DNA from: Streptomyces sp. HSG2
GTDB taxonomy: Bacteria; Actinomycetota; Actinomycetes; Streptomycetales; Streptomycetaceae
Length of the DNA stretch: 64,000 bases
Reading direction: 5' to 3'
Assembly: GCF_016598575.1 (NCBI RefSeq)
Contig: NZ_CP066801.1
Location: 4,816,501 to 4,880,500 of the forward strand
Both the position numbers and the translations under genes were made by a program. Below, piece by piece: positions 43,912 to 54,135 of this stretch. How positions within the stretch are numbered: position 1 is the first letter of the stretch; each line of letters opens with the position of its first letter. Below the pieces are notes generated by a model, which was not told the origin of the DNA, ran no database searches, and saw only the letters and a program-made list of their open reading frames with translations.

Positions 43912-44104
43912 GGAGGTTGCCGTCGCCCCGCGCGGCGCGGTGTCCTTCGATTGCCCCGAAGGGGGGAGGGGTGCGTACGCGCGTCTGGAGCCCCGCGTCC
44001 GACGAATTCCCGGGCCCGTTGAACACCGAGGGGGATCGTGCCCGTACCCAGTGTCGTGCGGCGGCCCAACGGGGGCTGCATCGTGACACATCGGGGAGTT
44101 GACG

Positions 44105-45046
44105 ATGAAGACCTCCTGGCGGAGCGCCTCACTCGTGGTGGGCGCCGTGGCCGTGCTTGCGCTGACGACGGCGTGCGGTCAGGGCGGCGGCACGACGGCG
44201 GACAGTCAGAACGTCGGCGCCACGGCGGCGCCGGGCGACATCGGGGACACCGAGGCGGGCGCCGCGGGGGTGGACGAGGAGAGGGCCGATTCCGACGAAG
44301 CGGGCGGGGAGTTGAAGGTCTCCGAGGCCGCCGGACTCGGCCCGATCGTCACCGACGGAGCCGGGTTCACGCTCTACCGATTCGACCAGGACACGGCGGA
44401 ACCCCCCAAGTCGACCTGCGAGGGCGACTGTGCCACCGCGTGGCCGCCCGTCCTCGCCGGCGACGCGGAGGCGGGGGAAGGCCTCGACCCGGACTCGCTG
44501 GGCGAGGTGGAGCGTGAGGACGGCGACAAGCAGCTCACCATCGGCGGTTGGCCGGCCTACCGGTACGCGAAGGACACCGCCGCCGGAGACGTCAACGGTC
44601 AAGGTGTGGGGGACACGTGGTTCGCGCTCGCCCCGGACGGCGCGAAGGCGGGAGGCGACACGTCGGCGAGCGACCGACCCGGTCTCTCCACCCGCGAGGA
44701 CCCCGACCTCGGGGAGATCGTCGTCGACAAGGATGGCATGACGGTCTACCGCTTCCTCAAGGACGAGGCGTGGCCCGAGCCGGTGTCGGCCTGCACCGAC
44801 GAGTGTCTGGAGAAATGGCCGGTTGTGGCCCCTGTCGACCCGGACGGCACCGAGGGGGTGGTGAAGGAGGACCTGATGACCTTCACCCGCCCCGACGGCG
44901 TCGAGCAGCAGACGGTCGACTGCTGGCCCGTCTACACCTTCGTCGGGGACGAGGAGCCCGGCGATACCAACGGTCAGGGCGTGGGCGGCACGTGGTTCGT
45001 CGTCGCGCCCGACGGAAAGCCGGTCGGCGCGCCGGCGAGCGAGTGA
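44105..45046 (+). CDS. Lipoprotein with two COG4315-type repeats
   Basis: A 313-residue lipoprotein. The signal ends in the lipobox-like LTTAC near residue 24. Two homologous halves follow, each with the sequence L/VYRF-x2-D (LYRFDQD and VYRFLKD), a Cys pair with TAWPPV or EKWPVV, and NGQGVG-x-TWF-x2-APDG. These Yx(F/W/Y)xxD-motif proteins are widespread and of unknown function. GGGGAG stands eight bases before the ATG. A long hairpin follows the gene. Confidence 0.88.
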   Translation: MKTSWRSASLVVGAVAVLALTTACGQGGGTTADSQNVGATAAPGDIGDTEAGAAGVDEERADSDEAGGELKVSEAAGLGPIVTDGAGFTLYRFDQDTAEPPKSTCEGDCATAWPPVLAGDAEAGEGLDPDSLGEVEREDGDKQLTIGGWPAYRYAKDTAAGDVNGQGVGDTWFALAPDGAKAGGDTSASDRPGLSTREDPDLGEIVVDKDGMTVYRFLKDEAWPEPVSACTDECLEKWPVVAPVDPDGTEGVVKEDLMTFTRPDGVEQQTVDCWPVYTFVGDEEPGDTNGQGVGGTWFVVAPDGKPVGAPASE

Positions 45047-45085
45047 GGCGACCTCCCCAGGGCAGCCCTCGGCGCGTCGGACCAC

Positions 45086-45122
45086 GGGCCGTTCCCTCCG
45101 CCCCCAGCGGAGGGAACGGCCC
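45086..45122 (+). terminator. Strong hairpin terminator
   Basis: Perfect 16-base stem (45086-45101 with 45107-45122) and a five-base loop, 40 bases after the lipoprotein stop. One of the clearest terminators in the window. Confidence 0.8.
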
Positions 45123-45253
45123 GCCGACGTGCCGGCATGTGCCCTGGGCAGTGACCGGTAACGGACTATCAATTTCCGTTTGAACTCGCTCGTTTGGCGA
45201 CCGATCAGTAGCCTCACCTCGAACACCGGATCGCGGACGCCTTGGAGACATCG

Positions 45254-46066
45254 ATGGAGCGACCCGCCTGGGCCCCACGGGGCATCGACATGACGGTGCC
45301 GAGCGTGTCCCGGATGTACGACTACTACCTCGGCGGCTCGCACAACTTCGAGGTCGACCGGCAGGCGGCCCGCAAGGCGATGGAGTTCATCCCCGGCCTG
45401 CCCAAGATCATGCAGGCCAACCGGGCCTTCCTGCGCCGTGCGGTCCGTCATGCCGCGGGGGAGGGGATCGGGCAGTTCCTCGACGTCGGCTCCGGCATCC
45501 CCACCTTCGGCAACGTGCACGAGGTGGCCCGCGGCGCGATGCCGGGGGCGCGGGTCGCCTACGTCGACCACGACCCCGTCGCAGTGGCGCACGGACAGGC
45601 GATGCTCGCGGACCGGGACGACGCGGACGCCGTCGCCGGAGACCTTCGGGAGCCGGCGGGCATCCGGTCCCACCCGGCGGTGCGTCGCCTGATCGACTTC
45701 GACCGGCCCGTGGCGGTGCTCCTCGTCGCCGTCCTGCACTTCGTCACGGACGCCGACGATCCCTGGGCGGCGGTGGCCGAGTTGTGCGCGGGCCTCGCCC
45801 GGGGGAGCCTGCTGGTGATATCCCACGCGTCGTACGAGGGCATCCCGGTCCCTGCCGAGCGGGCCCGGGGGACGGTCGACGTGTACGAGGAGATCCGCAG
45901 CCCGCTGGTCATGCGGGACAGGGCCGACATCGAGCGCTTCTTCCGGGGGTTCCCGATGGTGGAGCCGGGGCTGGTGCCGACGGCGCGCTGGCGACCCGAC
46001 GGCGACCCGGAGGACGAGGACCCCTACGCGTTCTCTGGCTTCGCGGGCGTGGGGCGTGCCGAGTGA
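45254..46066 (+). CDS. SAM-dependent methyltransferase, DUF574 family
   Basis: A 270-residue cytoplasmic methyltransferase. The family N-terminus VPSVSRMYDYYLGGSHNFEVDRQAA is clear, and the S-adenosylmethionine site is FLDVGSGIPTFGNVHEVA with YVDHDPVAV downstream. The group is strongly expanded in actinomycetes and its substrates are unknown. GGAG is eight bases before the ATG. Its stop overlaps the GTG of a GGDEF-EAL gene, so the two are translationally coupled. Confidence 0.9.
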   Translation: MERPAWAPRGIDMTVPSVSRMYDYYLGGSHNFEVDRQAARKAMEFIPGLPKIMQANRAFLRRAVRHAAGEGIGQFLDVGSGIPTFGNVHEVARGAMPGARVAYVDHDPVAVAHGQAMLADRDDADAVAGDLREPAGIRSHPAVRRLIDFDRPVAVLLVAVLHFVTDADDPWAAVAELCAGLARGSLLVISHASYEGIPVPAERARGTVDVYEEIRSPLVMRDRADIERFFRGFPMVEPGLVPTARWRPDGDPEDEDPYAFSGFAGVGRAE

Positions 46067-48201
46067 CCGAGGAACCGGACGGTCCGGAAGACCGACTGCG
46101 TCGCTTCGCGACGATCTGGAGCCGCGCGGTGTTCCCCGTGACGTCCACGTCGGCCACCCGGCCCGAGTTCGAGCGGGAGTTGCTGCCCTTGGCGCGCGCG
46201 CTCAGCGAGGCCCTGCGGGCACGCGCGTTCGACGCCGAGACCGGCCGGACGGTCGGCGCCGCCCTGGTCGACGCCCACTGCACCGCGCCCGAGGCCCTGG
46301 AGCGCACGCTGGACTGTGTCGACGCCTATCTGGTGCTCTACTGCGGCGGAGAGGGCGACCAAGAGGGCCTGCGAGCCCGCTCGGCGCGGCTGGGGCACGC
46401 GATGGCCGCCGGCTTCGCCGGTGCGCTGCGGGACCGGACTCTCGCCGAGCAGGAGGCCATCGCCCAGGCCGCGTTGGAGGCCCAGGGTGCGGTGGCGAGG
46501 GCGCTGCACGCCAGCGAGGCGCGCTTCCGCGCGGTCTTCGAGGGGGCGGCCATCGGCATCGGCATCGCCGACCTCGACGGTCGCGTCCTCCAGGTCAACG
46601 GGGCGATGACCCGCATGTTCGGGTTGGGCGAGCAGACGCTGCGCCGGGGCAACGTACGCGACTGGGCCCACCCGGACGACGCCCCGCAGACCTGGCGGCT
46701 CTACGACGAACTGGTGCGGGGGGAGCGCGACCACTTCCACTTGGAGAAGGCGTTCTCCCGCCCCGACGGTACGGTGCTGTGGACGAACCTCACCGTCTCC
46801 CTGCTGCGGGACGCCGACGGTACCCCCCGCTACCAGCTCGCCCTCATGGAGGACACCACCGAACGCCGTCTGCTGAACCTGAGGTTGCGCTACGAGGCCA
46901 CCCACGACGCGCTGACCGGCCTGCCCAACCGGACCTTCTTCTTCGAGCGCCTGGAGAAGGCCCTCAAGTCCGGAGGCGACCGGCGCTTCGGCCTGTGCTA
47001 CCTCGATCTCGACGGGTTCAAGACCGTCAACGACAGTCTCGGACACGCGGCCGGCGACCGGCTGCTCGTCGAGGTCGCGGACCGGCTTCAGGCCTGTGTC
47101 ACCGGACCCGGCGAGATGGTGGCGCGGCTGGGGGGAGACGAGTTCGTGGCCCTCACCACGGGCCTGGCCGCGGACCGCGGGGTGGACGAGTTGGCCGGGC
47201 GGATCATGAACGCCCTGCACGCTCCGATCGGGGTCGACGGGCGAGACCTGACCGTGCGCGGCAGCGTCGGTGTCGTCGAGGGGCCGTCCGGGGCGTGCGG
47301 CCCGGAGGAGGTGTTGCGCAGCGCCGACATCACGATGTACCGGGCCAAGTCGGCGGGCGGCAACCGCTTCGAGATCGCCGACCCAGAGGCCGACGCCCGC
47401 GCCATCACCCGTCACGGGCTGACCACCGCGTTGCCCGCGGCGCTGGAGGGCGGCGAGTTCTTCATCGAGTACCAACCGCTGGTCCGACTCGCCGACGGCG
47501 GTGTCCGGGGCGCCGAGGCCTTGGTTCGCTGGCTGCATCCGCAGCACGGGGTGCTCGGTCCGGATCGCTTCATCCCCCTCGCCGAGCACACCGGGCTCAT
47601 CGTGCCGCTGGGCCGGTGGGTGCTGGAGCAGGCGGTACGGCAGGCCCGTGCCTGGCGTGAGGAGCCGCGGGCGGTCTCGGGGCCGCCCCGTGTGAACGTC
47701 AACCTCTCGCCCTGCCAACTGCACCATCCGGGCCTCGTGCAGGACACCGTGGAGATCCTCGAACGAGCCGGGGTCGAGCCGGACGTCCTCTGCCTGGAGG
47801 TGACCGAGTCGGCCCTGATCGGTGCCGACGACGGGCTGCTGCGGCCGTTGCACCGGCTGGCCGAGATGGGCGTCGACATAGCCTTGGACGACTTCGGCAC
47901 CGGGTACTCCAACCTGGCCAACCTGCGCAGGTTGCCGGTCAGCGTCCTGAAGCTGGACCGCTCCTTCACCGAGAGCATGCAGCGCTTCCCCGCGAACCCC
48001 GTCGACCTCAAGATCGTCGAGGGTATCGTCTCGCTCGCGCACAGCCTGGACCTCACGGTCACCGTGGAGGGCGTCGAGACCGCAGCCCAGGCGGAGCAGT
48101 TGCGCGTACTGGGGTGCGACACGGCCCAGGGCTGGTACTACGCCCGGCCGGGCCCGCCGGAGCGGTTGCACGACCTCGCCCGGGTGGACGCGCGGGTCTG
48201 A
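46063..48201 (+). CDS. PAS-GGDEF-EAL cyclic di-GMP enzyme
   Basis: A 712-residue soluble protein that could both make and degrade cyclic di-GMP. An N-terminal helical region of about 150 residues precedes a PAS domain (SEARFRAVFEGAAIGIGIADLDGRV). The cyclase domain has DLDGFKTVND and RLGGDEF near residue 356. The phosphodiesterase domain has AEALVRW near 484, NVNLSP, LEVTES, DDFGTGYSN, LKLDRSF and VEGVET, so all catalytic residues look intact in both. The layout and lack of membrane helices resemble RmdA of Streptomyces; identity not proven. Coupled to the methyltransferase gene by GTGA. Confidence 0.92.
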   Translation: MTEEPDGPEDRLRRFATIWSRAVFPVTSTSATRPEFERELLPLARALSEALRARAFDAETGRTVGAALVDAHCTAPEALERTLDCVDAYLVLYCGGEGDQEGLRARSARLGHAMAAGFAGALRDRTLAEQEAIAQAALEAQGAVARALHASEARFRAVFEGAAIGIGIADLDGRVLQVNGAMTRMFGLGEQTLRRGNVRDWAHPDDAPQTWRLYDELVRGERDHFHLEKAFSRPDGTVLWTNLTVSLLRDADGTPRYQLALMEDTTERRLLNLRLRYEATHDALTGLPNRTFFFERLEKALKSGGDRRFGLCYLDLDGFKTVNDSLGHAAGDRLLVEVADRLQACVTGPGEMVARLGGDEFVALTTGLAADRGVDELAGRIMNALHAPIGVDGRDLTVRGSVGVVEGPSGACGPEEVLRSADITMYRAKSAGGNRFEIADPEADARAITRHGLTTALPAALEGGEFFIEYQPLVRLADGGVRGAEALVRWLHPQHGVLGPDRFIPLAEHTGLIVPLGRWVLEQAVRQARAWREEPRAVSGPPRVNVNLSPCQLHHPGLVQDTVEILERAGVEPDVLCLEVTESALIGADDGLLRPLHRLAEMGVDIALDDFGTGYSNLANLRRLPVSVLKLDRSFTESMQRFPANPVDLKIVEGIVSLAHSLDLTVTVEGVETAAQAEQLRVLGCDTAQGWYYARPGPPERLHDLARVDARV

Positions 48202-48234
48202 CCCCACAGGGGGACGGGGCGCGGCCCGCGCGGT

Positions 48235-49119
48235 TCACCGGTCCAGCAGCATGCGTTGCAGCTCCCGGGCCGCCCGGGGCGGGGCCACGTCGCTGCGGTG
48301 GGCCAGGGCGATCGTCCGGTGCAGCCCCGGACGGGCCAGCGGGGTCACCCGCAGTCCGCGAGCGTCCTTCGCCGCGACCATCCGCGGGACCACCGCCACC
48401 CCCAACCCGGCCCCGACGAAGCCGAGCACCGCGTCCATCTCCCCGCCCTCCACGGCGAACTCCGGCTCGAACCCCTCCGAGCGGCAGGCGGCCACCGTCA
48501 GTTCCCGCAGGTCGTACCCGTGCCGGAACATCACCAGTCGCTCGCCCTCCAGATCGGCGACCCGCACCGACCGCCGCCCCCCACCAGGGGCGGGCTGGTC
48601 CCGGGCCGACACCACGACGAGGTCCTCGCGCAGCAGCTCCAGGGTGGTCAGCGCCGGCGCCGGGGAGGGCAACGGAAGGACGACCAGTGCCAGGTCGAGG
48701 GCGCCGCGCGCCAGTTCCCGGACCAGGTCGTGGGAGCCGCCCTCCTCGACCGACAGTCGGACCCCGGGGTAGCGGTCGTGGAAGGCGCGCAACACCTCGG
48801 GCAGCAGGCCGGTGCAGACGCTCGGCGTCGCGCCGAGTCTGACCCGCCCGCCACGCAGCCCGACGAGCTCCCGCACCTCGTGTCGCGCGGTGTCGGCGTC
48901 GGCGAGGATGCGACGGGCCAAGGGCAGGAGCGCCTCTCCGGCGTCGGTCAGGGTGATGTTCCCGCGCGCCCGCTGGAAGAGATCGGCGCCCAGATCCCGC
49001 TCCAAGGCCCGGACCTGCTGGGAGAGCGAGGGCTGCGCGACATGGACGGCCTCGGCGGCCCGGGTGAAGTGGCGTGTCTCGGCCACGGCGACGAAGTACC
49101 GGAGTTGCTGGAACTGCAT
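48235..49119 (-). CDS. LysR-family transcriptional regulator
   Basis: A 294-residue regulator. The winged helix-turn-helix is MQFQQLRYFVAVAETRHFTRAAEAVHVAQPSLSQQVRALE at the N-terminus, followed by the effector domain from GRVRLGATPSVC. It is divergent from the succinate dehydrogenase operon with 82 bases between the start codons and a LysR-type box there, so it probably controls that operon and itself. Confidence 0.93.
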   Translation of the reverse strand: MQFQQLRYFVAVAETRHFTRAAEAVHVAQPSLSQQVRALERDLGADLFQRARGNITLTDAGEALLPLARRILADADTARHEVRELVGLRGGRVRLGATPSVCTGLLPEVLRAFHDRYPGVRLSVEEGGSHDLVRELARGALDLALVVLPLPSPAPALTTLELLREDLVVVSARDQPAPGGGRRSVRVADLEGERLVMFRHGYDLRELTVAACRSEGFEPEFAVEGGEMDAVLGFVGAGLGVAVVPRMVAAKDARGLRVTPLARPGLHRTIALAHRSDVAPPRAARELQRMLLDR

Positions 49120-49127
49120 GCCTCATC

Positions 49128-49142
49128 ATAGCTGTGAACTAT
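49128..49142. promoter_or_regulatory. Probable LysR binding site
   Basis: ATAGCTGTGAACTAT: the arms ATAG and CTAT are inverted and contain the T-N11-A core of LysR-type operators. It lies eight bases upstream of the regulator's own start and 59 bases before the sdhC-like start. Confidence 0.6.
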
Positions 49143-49163
49143 GGAATCGAGGCATTTCATGTC

Positions 49164-49194
49164 TTGGACCGATCGGTTGGGTGCGGCCTACCGT
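49164..49194 (+). promoter_or_regulatory. Promoter for leaderless sdh transcript
   Basis: TTGGAC and TACCGT with a 19-base spacer. Only seven bases separate the second hexamer from the ATG at 49202, and no ribosome binding site is present, so transcription would begin at or next to the start codon. Confidence 0.5.
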
Positions 49195-49201
49195 CGATCC
49201 C

Positions 49202-49909
49202 ATGGCTCTGGCAACGCGGACGGACCGCGGATTCCCGAGGGTGCGCGCGGCGTGGAGGTCGACCGTCGGCAAGAAGACGGTGATGGCCGTCAGCGGGCTT
49301 GTCATGTTGCTCTACCTGGTCTCCCACATGATCGGGAACCTGAAGATCTTCTTCGGCCCGGAGGAGTTCGATCACTACGCCCACTGGCTGCGCACCCTCG
49401 GGGAGCCGGTGATGCGGTACGAGTGGACGCTCTGGGTCTTCCGGTTCGTGCTGGTCGTCTCCGTCGTGGCCCACGCCGTCTCCGCCCACCAGCTCAGCCG
49501 TCGCGACATCCGGGCCAGGCCCCGGCCGTACGTCCACCGCAAGGCCCGCACGAGCTACGCGACGCGCACCATGCGGTGGGGCGGGATCATCCTGGGCCTC
49601 TTCGTCGTCTGGCACATCCTGGACCTGACCACCGGCACCGTCCACGCCGGCGACTTCGAGTCCGGCGCTCCGTACCGGAACGTCGTGGGCACCTTCTCCA
49701 CCTGGTACGGGAACGTCGTCTACATCGCCGCCGTGTCCGCGCTCGGCCTGCACGTCCGGCACGGCTTCTGGAGCGCCGCGCAGACCCTCGGCGTCGGTGG
49801 TCCGACCCGGGACCGAGCCCTGCGGATCGGGGCCGACCTCCTCGCCCTGCTGCTCACGGCCGGTTTCATCGCCGTGCCCGTGGCCGTCATGACCGGAGTG
49901 GTGAGCTGA
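49202..49909 (+). CDS. sdhC: Succinate dehydrogenase/fumarate reductase cytochrome b subunit
   Basis: A 235-residue membrane subunit with five helices, of the single-polypeptide b558 type. Candidate haem-ligand His residues lie in [26 protein letters not shown] and LGLHVRHGF. It anchors the flavoprotein and iron-sulfur subunits encoded next and passes electrons to menaquinone. No ribosome binding site is seen, consistent with a leaderless message. Confidence 0.88.
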   Translation: MALATRTDRGFPRVRAAWRSTVGKKTVMAVSGLVMLLYLVSHMIGNLKIFFGPEEFDHYAHWLRTLGEPVMRYEWTLWVFRFVLVVSVVAHAVSAHQLSRRDIRARPRPYVHRKARTSYATRTMRWGGIILGLFVVWHILDLTTGTVHAGDFESGAPYRNVVGTFSTWYGNVVYIAAVSALGLHVRHGFWSAAQTLGVGGPTRDRALRIGADLLALLLTAGFIAVPVAVMTGVVS

Positions 49910-49911
49910 CC

Positions 49912-51861
49912 ATGACCCCCTACACCCGATACACCACCGGCGAACCCGTCCTCGACACCCGGGCGCCGGAGGGCCCGATCGCCGATCGGTGGGACCGACG
50001 CCGCTTCGAGGCGCGCCTCGTCAACCCGGCCAACCGGCGCAAACACACCGTCATCGTCGTCGGGACGGGCCTGGCCGGCGGATCGGCCGGGGCCACGCTC
50101 GCGGAGCAGGGCTACCGAGTGATCCAGTTCTGCTACCAGGACTCCCCGCGCCGCGCTCACTCCATCGCCGCCCAGGGCGGCATCAACGCGGCGAAGAACT
50201 ACCGCAACGATGGCGACTCGGTCCACCGTCTCTTCTACGACACCGTCAAGGGCGGCGACTTCCGCGCCCGGGAGTCCAACGTCCACCGGCTCGCGCAGAT
50301 CTCCGTCGAGATCATCGACCAGTGCGTGGCACAGGGCGTTCCGTTCGCCCGCGAGTACGGTGGCCTGCTCGACACCCGCTCCTTCGGCGGGGTCCAGGTG
50401 TCGCGGACCTTCTACGCCCGAGGCCAGACCGGCCAGCAACTCCTGCTCGGCGCCTACCAGGCGCTGTCCCGGCAGATCGCCGCCGGGAACGTGGAGATTC
50501 ACCCACGCACCGAGATGCTCGACCTGGTGGTGGTGGACGGCCGGGCCCGCGGCATCGTCGCCCGCGACCTGGTCACCGGACGGATCGACACCCACTTCGC
50601 GGACGCCGTGGTGTTGGCGAGCGGTGGCTACGGCAACGTCTTCCACCTCTCCACGAACGCCATGAACTCCAACGCCACCGCTGTGTGGCGAGCCCACCGG
50701 CGAGGCGCCCTCTTCGCCAACCCGTGCTTCACCCAGATCCACCCGACGTGCATCCCGAGGAGTGGCGACCACCAGTCCAAGCTGACCCTGATGAGCGAGT
50801 CGCTGCGCAACGACGGTCGCATCTGGGTGCCGAAGAACAAGGGCGACGACCGCGCCCCCGACCGCGTTCCCGAGGACGAACGCGACTACTACCTGGAGCG
50901 CGTCTACCCCGCCTTCGGCAACCTCGTGCCCCGCGACATCGCCTCGCGTGCGGCGAAGAGCGTCTGCGACGAGGGACGAGGGGTGGGACCCGGCGGTCAG
51001 GGCGTCTACCTGGACTTCGCCGACGCCATCGCCCGGATGGGGCGGGATGCGGTGGAGGCCCGGTACGGGAACCTCTTCGAGATGTACCGGCGGATCACGG
51101 ACGAGGACCCCTACCGCGTCCCCATGCGCATCTATCCCGCCGTGCACTACACGATGGGCGGCCTGTGGGTCGACTACGACCTGCGGACCACCGTGCCGGG
51201 CCTGTTCGCCATCGGCGAGGCCAACTTCTCCGACCACGGGGCCAACCGCCTCGGCGCGTCCGCGTTGATGCAGGGGCTCGCCGACGGCTACTTCGTCCTC
51301 CCCACCACCCTCAACGACTACCTCGCCCGGACCCCGGACCCGGTCCCGGTCACCGACGACCACCCGGCCGTCCGAGAGGTGGTCGCCGCCACCCGGGAGC
51401 GGCTGGACCTGCTTCTCTCCGTCGACGGAGACCGTACCCCCGACTCCTTCCACCGCGAACTCGGCGAGCTGATGTGGGAGTTCTGCGGCATGTCCCGCAC
51501 GGAGTCCGGCCTGCGCGAGGCGCTCGAACGGATCCCGAGGCTCCGCGAGGAGTTCTGGCGACGCGTCAAGGTCCCGGGCACCGGCGAGGAACTCAACCAG
51601 GCGCTGGAGAAGGCCAACCGCGTGGTCGACTACCTCGAACTCGCGGAGTTGATGTGCCTGGACGCGTTGCACCGGGCCGAGTCCTGCGGAGGCCACTTCC
51701 GCGAGGAGTCGCAGACCCCGGACGGCGAGGCGGCCCGCCGGGACGACGCCTTCTCCTACGTCGCCGCCTGGGAGTTCACCGGCACCGGCGCGCCGCCCGT
51801 GCTGCGCCGGGAGGACCTGGTCTTCGAGTACGTCCACCCCACCCAGCGGAGCTACGCATGA
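49912..51861 (+). CDS. sdhA: Succinate dehydrogenase/fumarate reductase flavoprotein subunit
   Basis: The catalytic subunit, 649 residues, interconverting succinate and fumarate. The FAD fold begins [23 protein letters not shown]; the His that bonds FAD covalently is in [15 protein letters not shown]; the substrate region HPTCIPRSG and the active-site Arg region [25 protein letters not shown] are present. It starts two bases after the cytochrome gene's stop and overlaps the iron-sulfur gene by ATGA. The length and cytochrome type are those of the non-classical actinobacterial enzyme (Sdh1-like). Confidence 0.93.
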   Translation: MTPYTRYTTGEPVLDTRAPEGPIADRWDRRRFEARLVNPANRRKHTVIVVGTGLAGGSAGATLAEQGYRVIQFCYQDSPRRAHSIAAQGGINAAKNYRNDGDSVHRLFYDTVKGGDFRARESNVHRLAQISVEIIDQCVAQGVPFAREYGGLLDTRSFGGVQVSRTFYARGQTGQQLLLGAYQALSRQIAAGNVEIHPRTEMLDLVVVDGRARGIVARDLVTGRIDTHFADAVVLASGGYGNVFHLSTNAMNSNATAVWRAHRRGALFANPCFTQIHPTCIPRSGDHQSKLTLMSESLRNDGRIWVPKNKGDDRAPDRVPEDERDYYLERVYPAFGNLVPRDIASRAAKSVCDEGRGVGPGGQGVYLDFADAIARMGRDAVEARYGNLFEMYRRITDEDPYRVPMRIYPAVHYTMGGLWVDYDLRTTVPGLFAIGEANFSDHGANRLGASALMQGLADGYFVLPTTLNDYLARTPDPVPVTDDHPAVREVVAATRERLDLLLSVDGDRTPDSFHRELGELMWEFCGMSRTESGLREALERIPRLREEFWRRVKVPGTGEELNQALEKANRVVDYLELAELMCLDALHRAESCGGHFREESQTPDGEAARRDDAFSYVAAWEFTGTGAPPVLRREDLVFEYVHPTQRSYA

Positions 51862-52607
51862 GGCTCACCCTGCGGGTCTGGCGCCAGCGGAACGCCGACG
51901 CCGACGGCGCCATGACCACCTACCGGGTCGACGGCGTCTCACCCGACATGTCCTTCCTGGAGATGCTCGACACCCTGAACGAGGAGTTGATCCTCGCGGG
52001 CGACGACCCCGTCGCCTTCGACCACGACTGCCGGGAGGGCATCTGTGGCGCGTGCTCGCTCGTCATCGACGGCGAGGCCCACGGTCCCGAACGCACCACC
52101 GCCTGCCAACTGCACATGCGATCCTTCGACGACGGCGACACCATCGACGTCGAACCGTGGCGGGCCGCTGCCTTCCCGGTCGTCAAGGATCTGGTCGTCG
52201 ACCGCTCCGCCCTGGACCGGGTCGTCCAGGCGGGCGGCTTCGTCACCGTCCCCACGGGTTCCGCGCCCGAGGCCCACGCCACCCCGGTCCCCAAGCCCGA
52301 CGCCGATCTCGCCTTCGAGTACGCCGAGTGCATCGGCTGCGGCGCCTGCGTCGCCGCCTGCCCCAACGGCGCGGCGATGCTGTTCACCTCGGCCAAGGTC
52401 AACCACCTCAACGTCCTGCCGCAGGGGGCGCCCGAGCGGGAGACCAGGGTGCTGGACATGGTGGCGCGGATGGACGACGAGGGCTTCGGAGGCTGCACCC
52501 TCGCAGGGGAGTGCGCCACCGCGTGCCCGAAGGGCATCCCCCTGACCTCCATCACCGCGATGAACCGGGAGTGGCTCCGCGCCATTCGGAAGGCTCCCCG
52601 CCGGTAA
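51858..52607 (+). CDS. sdhB: Succinate dehydrogenase/fumarate reductase iron-sulfur subunit
   Basis: A 249-residue electron-transfer subunit. The [2Fe-2S] ligands are in [15 protein letters not shown] with a later Cys in TTACQLH; the second domain carries [14 protein letters not shown] and CATACPKG for the two further clusters. Last gene of the operon, followed by a strong hairpin. Confidence 0.93.
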   Translation: MRLTLRVWRQRNADADGAMTTYRVDGVSPDMSFLEMLDTLNEELILAGDDPVAFDHDCREGICGACSLVIDGEAHGPERTTACQLHMRSFDDGDTIDVEPWRAAAFPVVKDLVVDRSALDRVVQAGGFVTVPTGSAPEAHATPVPKPDADLAFEYAECIGCGACVAACPNGAAMLFTSAKVNHLNVLPQGAPERETRVLDMVARMDDEGFGGCTLAGECATACPKGIPLTSITAMNREWLRAIRKAPRR

Positions 52608-52642
52608 CGGGGCTCGGACGTTCGCCGACAGGTGCGGACGGG

Positions 52643-52674
52643 CGGGACCGGGAGAGGTGCTCCTCCCGGTCCCG
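52643..52674 (+). terminator. Terminator of sdh operon
   Basis: Twelve-base perfect stem (52643-52654 with 52663-52674), eight-base loop, 35 bases after the sdhB stop. Confidence 0.75.
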
Positions 52675-52793
52675 TCTCGCTTGTCCCGAATAGCCCGACA
52701 CCTCGCGCTCCCGCGGCACGCCGGGTCCGCCCCGCGACACCCCGCCGCCCGGCCGGGGCGCGGGCGCGCACCGACGTCGTGGCCCGCCCCGCC

Positions 52794-53009
52794 TCAGTCC
52801 GCGTCCTCCAGCCGGAACCCGACCTTCAGGCCGACCTGCCAGTGCGCGACGCGACCACCCTCTATCTGACCGCGAACCTGGGTCACCTCGAACCAGTCCA
52901 GGTTGCGCAGGGTGCTCGAAGCGCGGGACACGCCGTTGCGCACCGCCTGTTCCACGCCGTCCGGCGAGGTGCCGACGATCTCGGTGACCCGATAGGTGTG
53001 GTTCGACAT
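52794..53009 (-). CDS. Dodecin family protein
   Basis: A 71-residue flavin-storage protein that assembles as a dodecamer. [21 protein letters not shown] and [17 protein letters not shown] match the family, with the Trp that stacks on flavin in LDWFEV. GAGGAG stands six bases before the ATG. It lies 163 bases downstream of egtD in the same direction. Confidence 0.92.
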   Translation of the reverse strand: MSNHTYRVTEIVGTSPDGVEQAVRNGVSRASSTLRNLDWFEVTQVRGQIEGGRVAHWQVGLKVGFRLEDAD

Positions 53010-53172
53010 GGGTGCTCCTCTCCGCGGGCGACCGACCCGCATGGGCCGCGCACCTTCCACGGTGCCCCAGGCGGCGGCGCCGCGCGAGGCGTCCACCGCA
53101 CGCCCGGGCCGGCCGGGCACCGTCCGTCGGTCGCCGGCGGTGTCCGCAGGCCGCATCGACCGGGGACGTCGC

Positions 53173-54135
53173 TCAACCGGCCACGCTCAGCGACAGGGCG
53201 AAGCGTTCGGCGGAGTCGGTCCACCACCCGGTCGTCTCCCAACCCGCGGCGGAGAGTTCGGCGGCGACGCTCTCACGGCGGAACTTCGACGACACCTCGG
53301 TCCGCATCTCCTCGCCCGCCGCGAAGTCCACGACGGTGCCGAGGGCGGGGATCTTGACCGTTTGCGCGGTCAGGGCGCGCAACCGCATCTCGATCCACTC
53401 GTGCCGGGGATCCCACCGCGCCACGTGCCCGAAGGCCGCGGGTTCGAAGTCCGCGCCCAACTCCCTGTTGATCACCGTGAGGACGTTCTTGTTGAACGCG
53501 GCGGTCACCCCGGTCTCGTCGTCGTACGCCCTGATCAGCGTCCGCTCGTCCTTGACGAGGTCGGTGCCGAGCAGCAACGCGTCCCCCGGCGCGAGCGCCT
53601 CGCGGACCGAGCGCAGGAACGCCGAACGCTCGTCCGGCAGCAGGTTGCCCACGGTGCCGCCGAGGAACGCCACCAGGCGGGGTCCGGGGGTCCGCGGAAG
53701 GGCCAGGCCCGCCGTGAAGTCGGCGATCAGCGCGTGCACGTCGAGGCCCGGGCGTTCGGCGGCGAGCGTCTCGCCCGCACGCGCCAGCGCGCTGCCGCTC
53801 ACGTCCACCGGCACGTAAACGCGCAGTCCCGCCAAGGCGTCGAGCAGGTGTCCGGTCTTCTCCGACGAGCCGGAACCCAGCTCGATCAGCGTGCGGGCCT
53901 CGACCAACTGGGCGATCTCTTCGGCCCGGGCGATCAGGATCTCCCGCTCGGCGCGGGTCGGGTAGTACTCGGGAAGCCGGGTGATCTCGTCGAACAGGTC
54001 GCTTCCCCGCGCGTCGTAGAACCACTTGGGTGGCAGGGTCTTCGGTGCGCCGGTCAGTCCTGCCAGCACGTCGGCCCGCAGCGCGGCGTCCGTCGCGTTC
54101 TCGGGAAGGGTGCGGGTGATGCGGAAAGAGCTCAC
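53173..54135 (-). CDS. egtD: L-histidine N(alpha)-methyltransferase (EgtD)
   Basis: Trimethylates histidine to hercynine, the first step of ergothioneine synthesis. The 320-residue protein has the family N-terminus [32 protein letters not shown], the S-adenosylmethionine site [19 protein letters not shown], and the later [16 protein letters not shown] start with GAGGAG upstream, overlapping the egtC stop (GTGA). Last gene of egtABCD in the order of transcription. Confidence 0.95.
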   Translation of the reverse strand: MSSFRITRTLPENATDAALRADVLAGLTGAPKTLPPKWFYDARGSDLFDEITRLPEYYPTRAEREILIARAEEIAQLVEARTLIELGSGSSEKTGHLLDALAGLRVYVPVDVSGSALARAGETLAAERPGLDVHALIADFTAGLALPRTPGPRLVAFLGGTVGNLLPDERSAFLRSVREALAPGDALLLGTDLVKDERTLIRAYDDETGVTAAFNKNVLTVINRELGADFEPAAFGHVARWDPRHEWIEMRLRALTAQTVKIPALGTVVDFAAGEEMRTEVSSKFRRESVAAELSAAGWETTGWWTDSAERFALSLSVAG

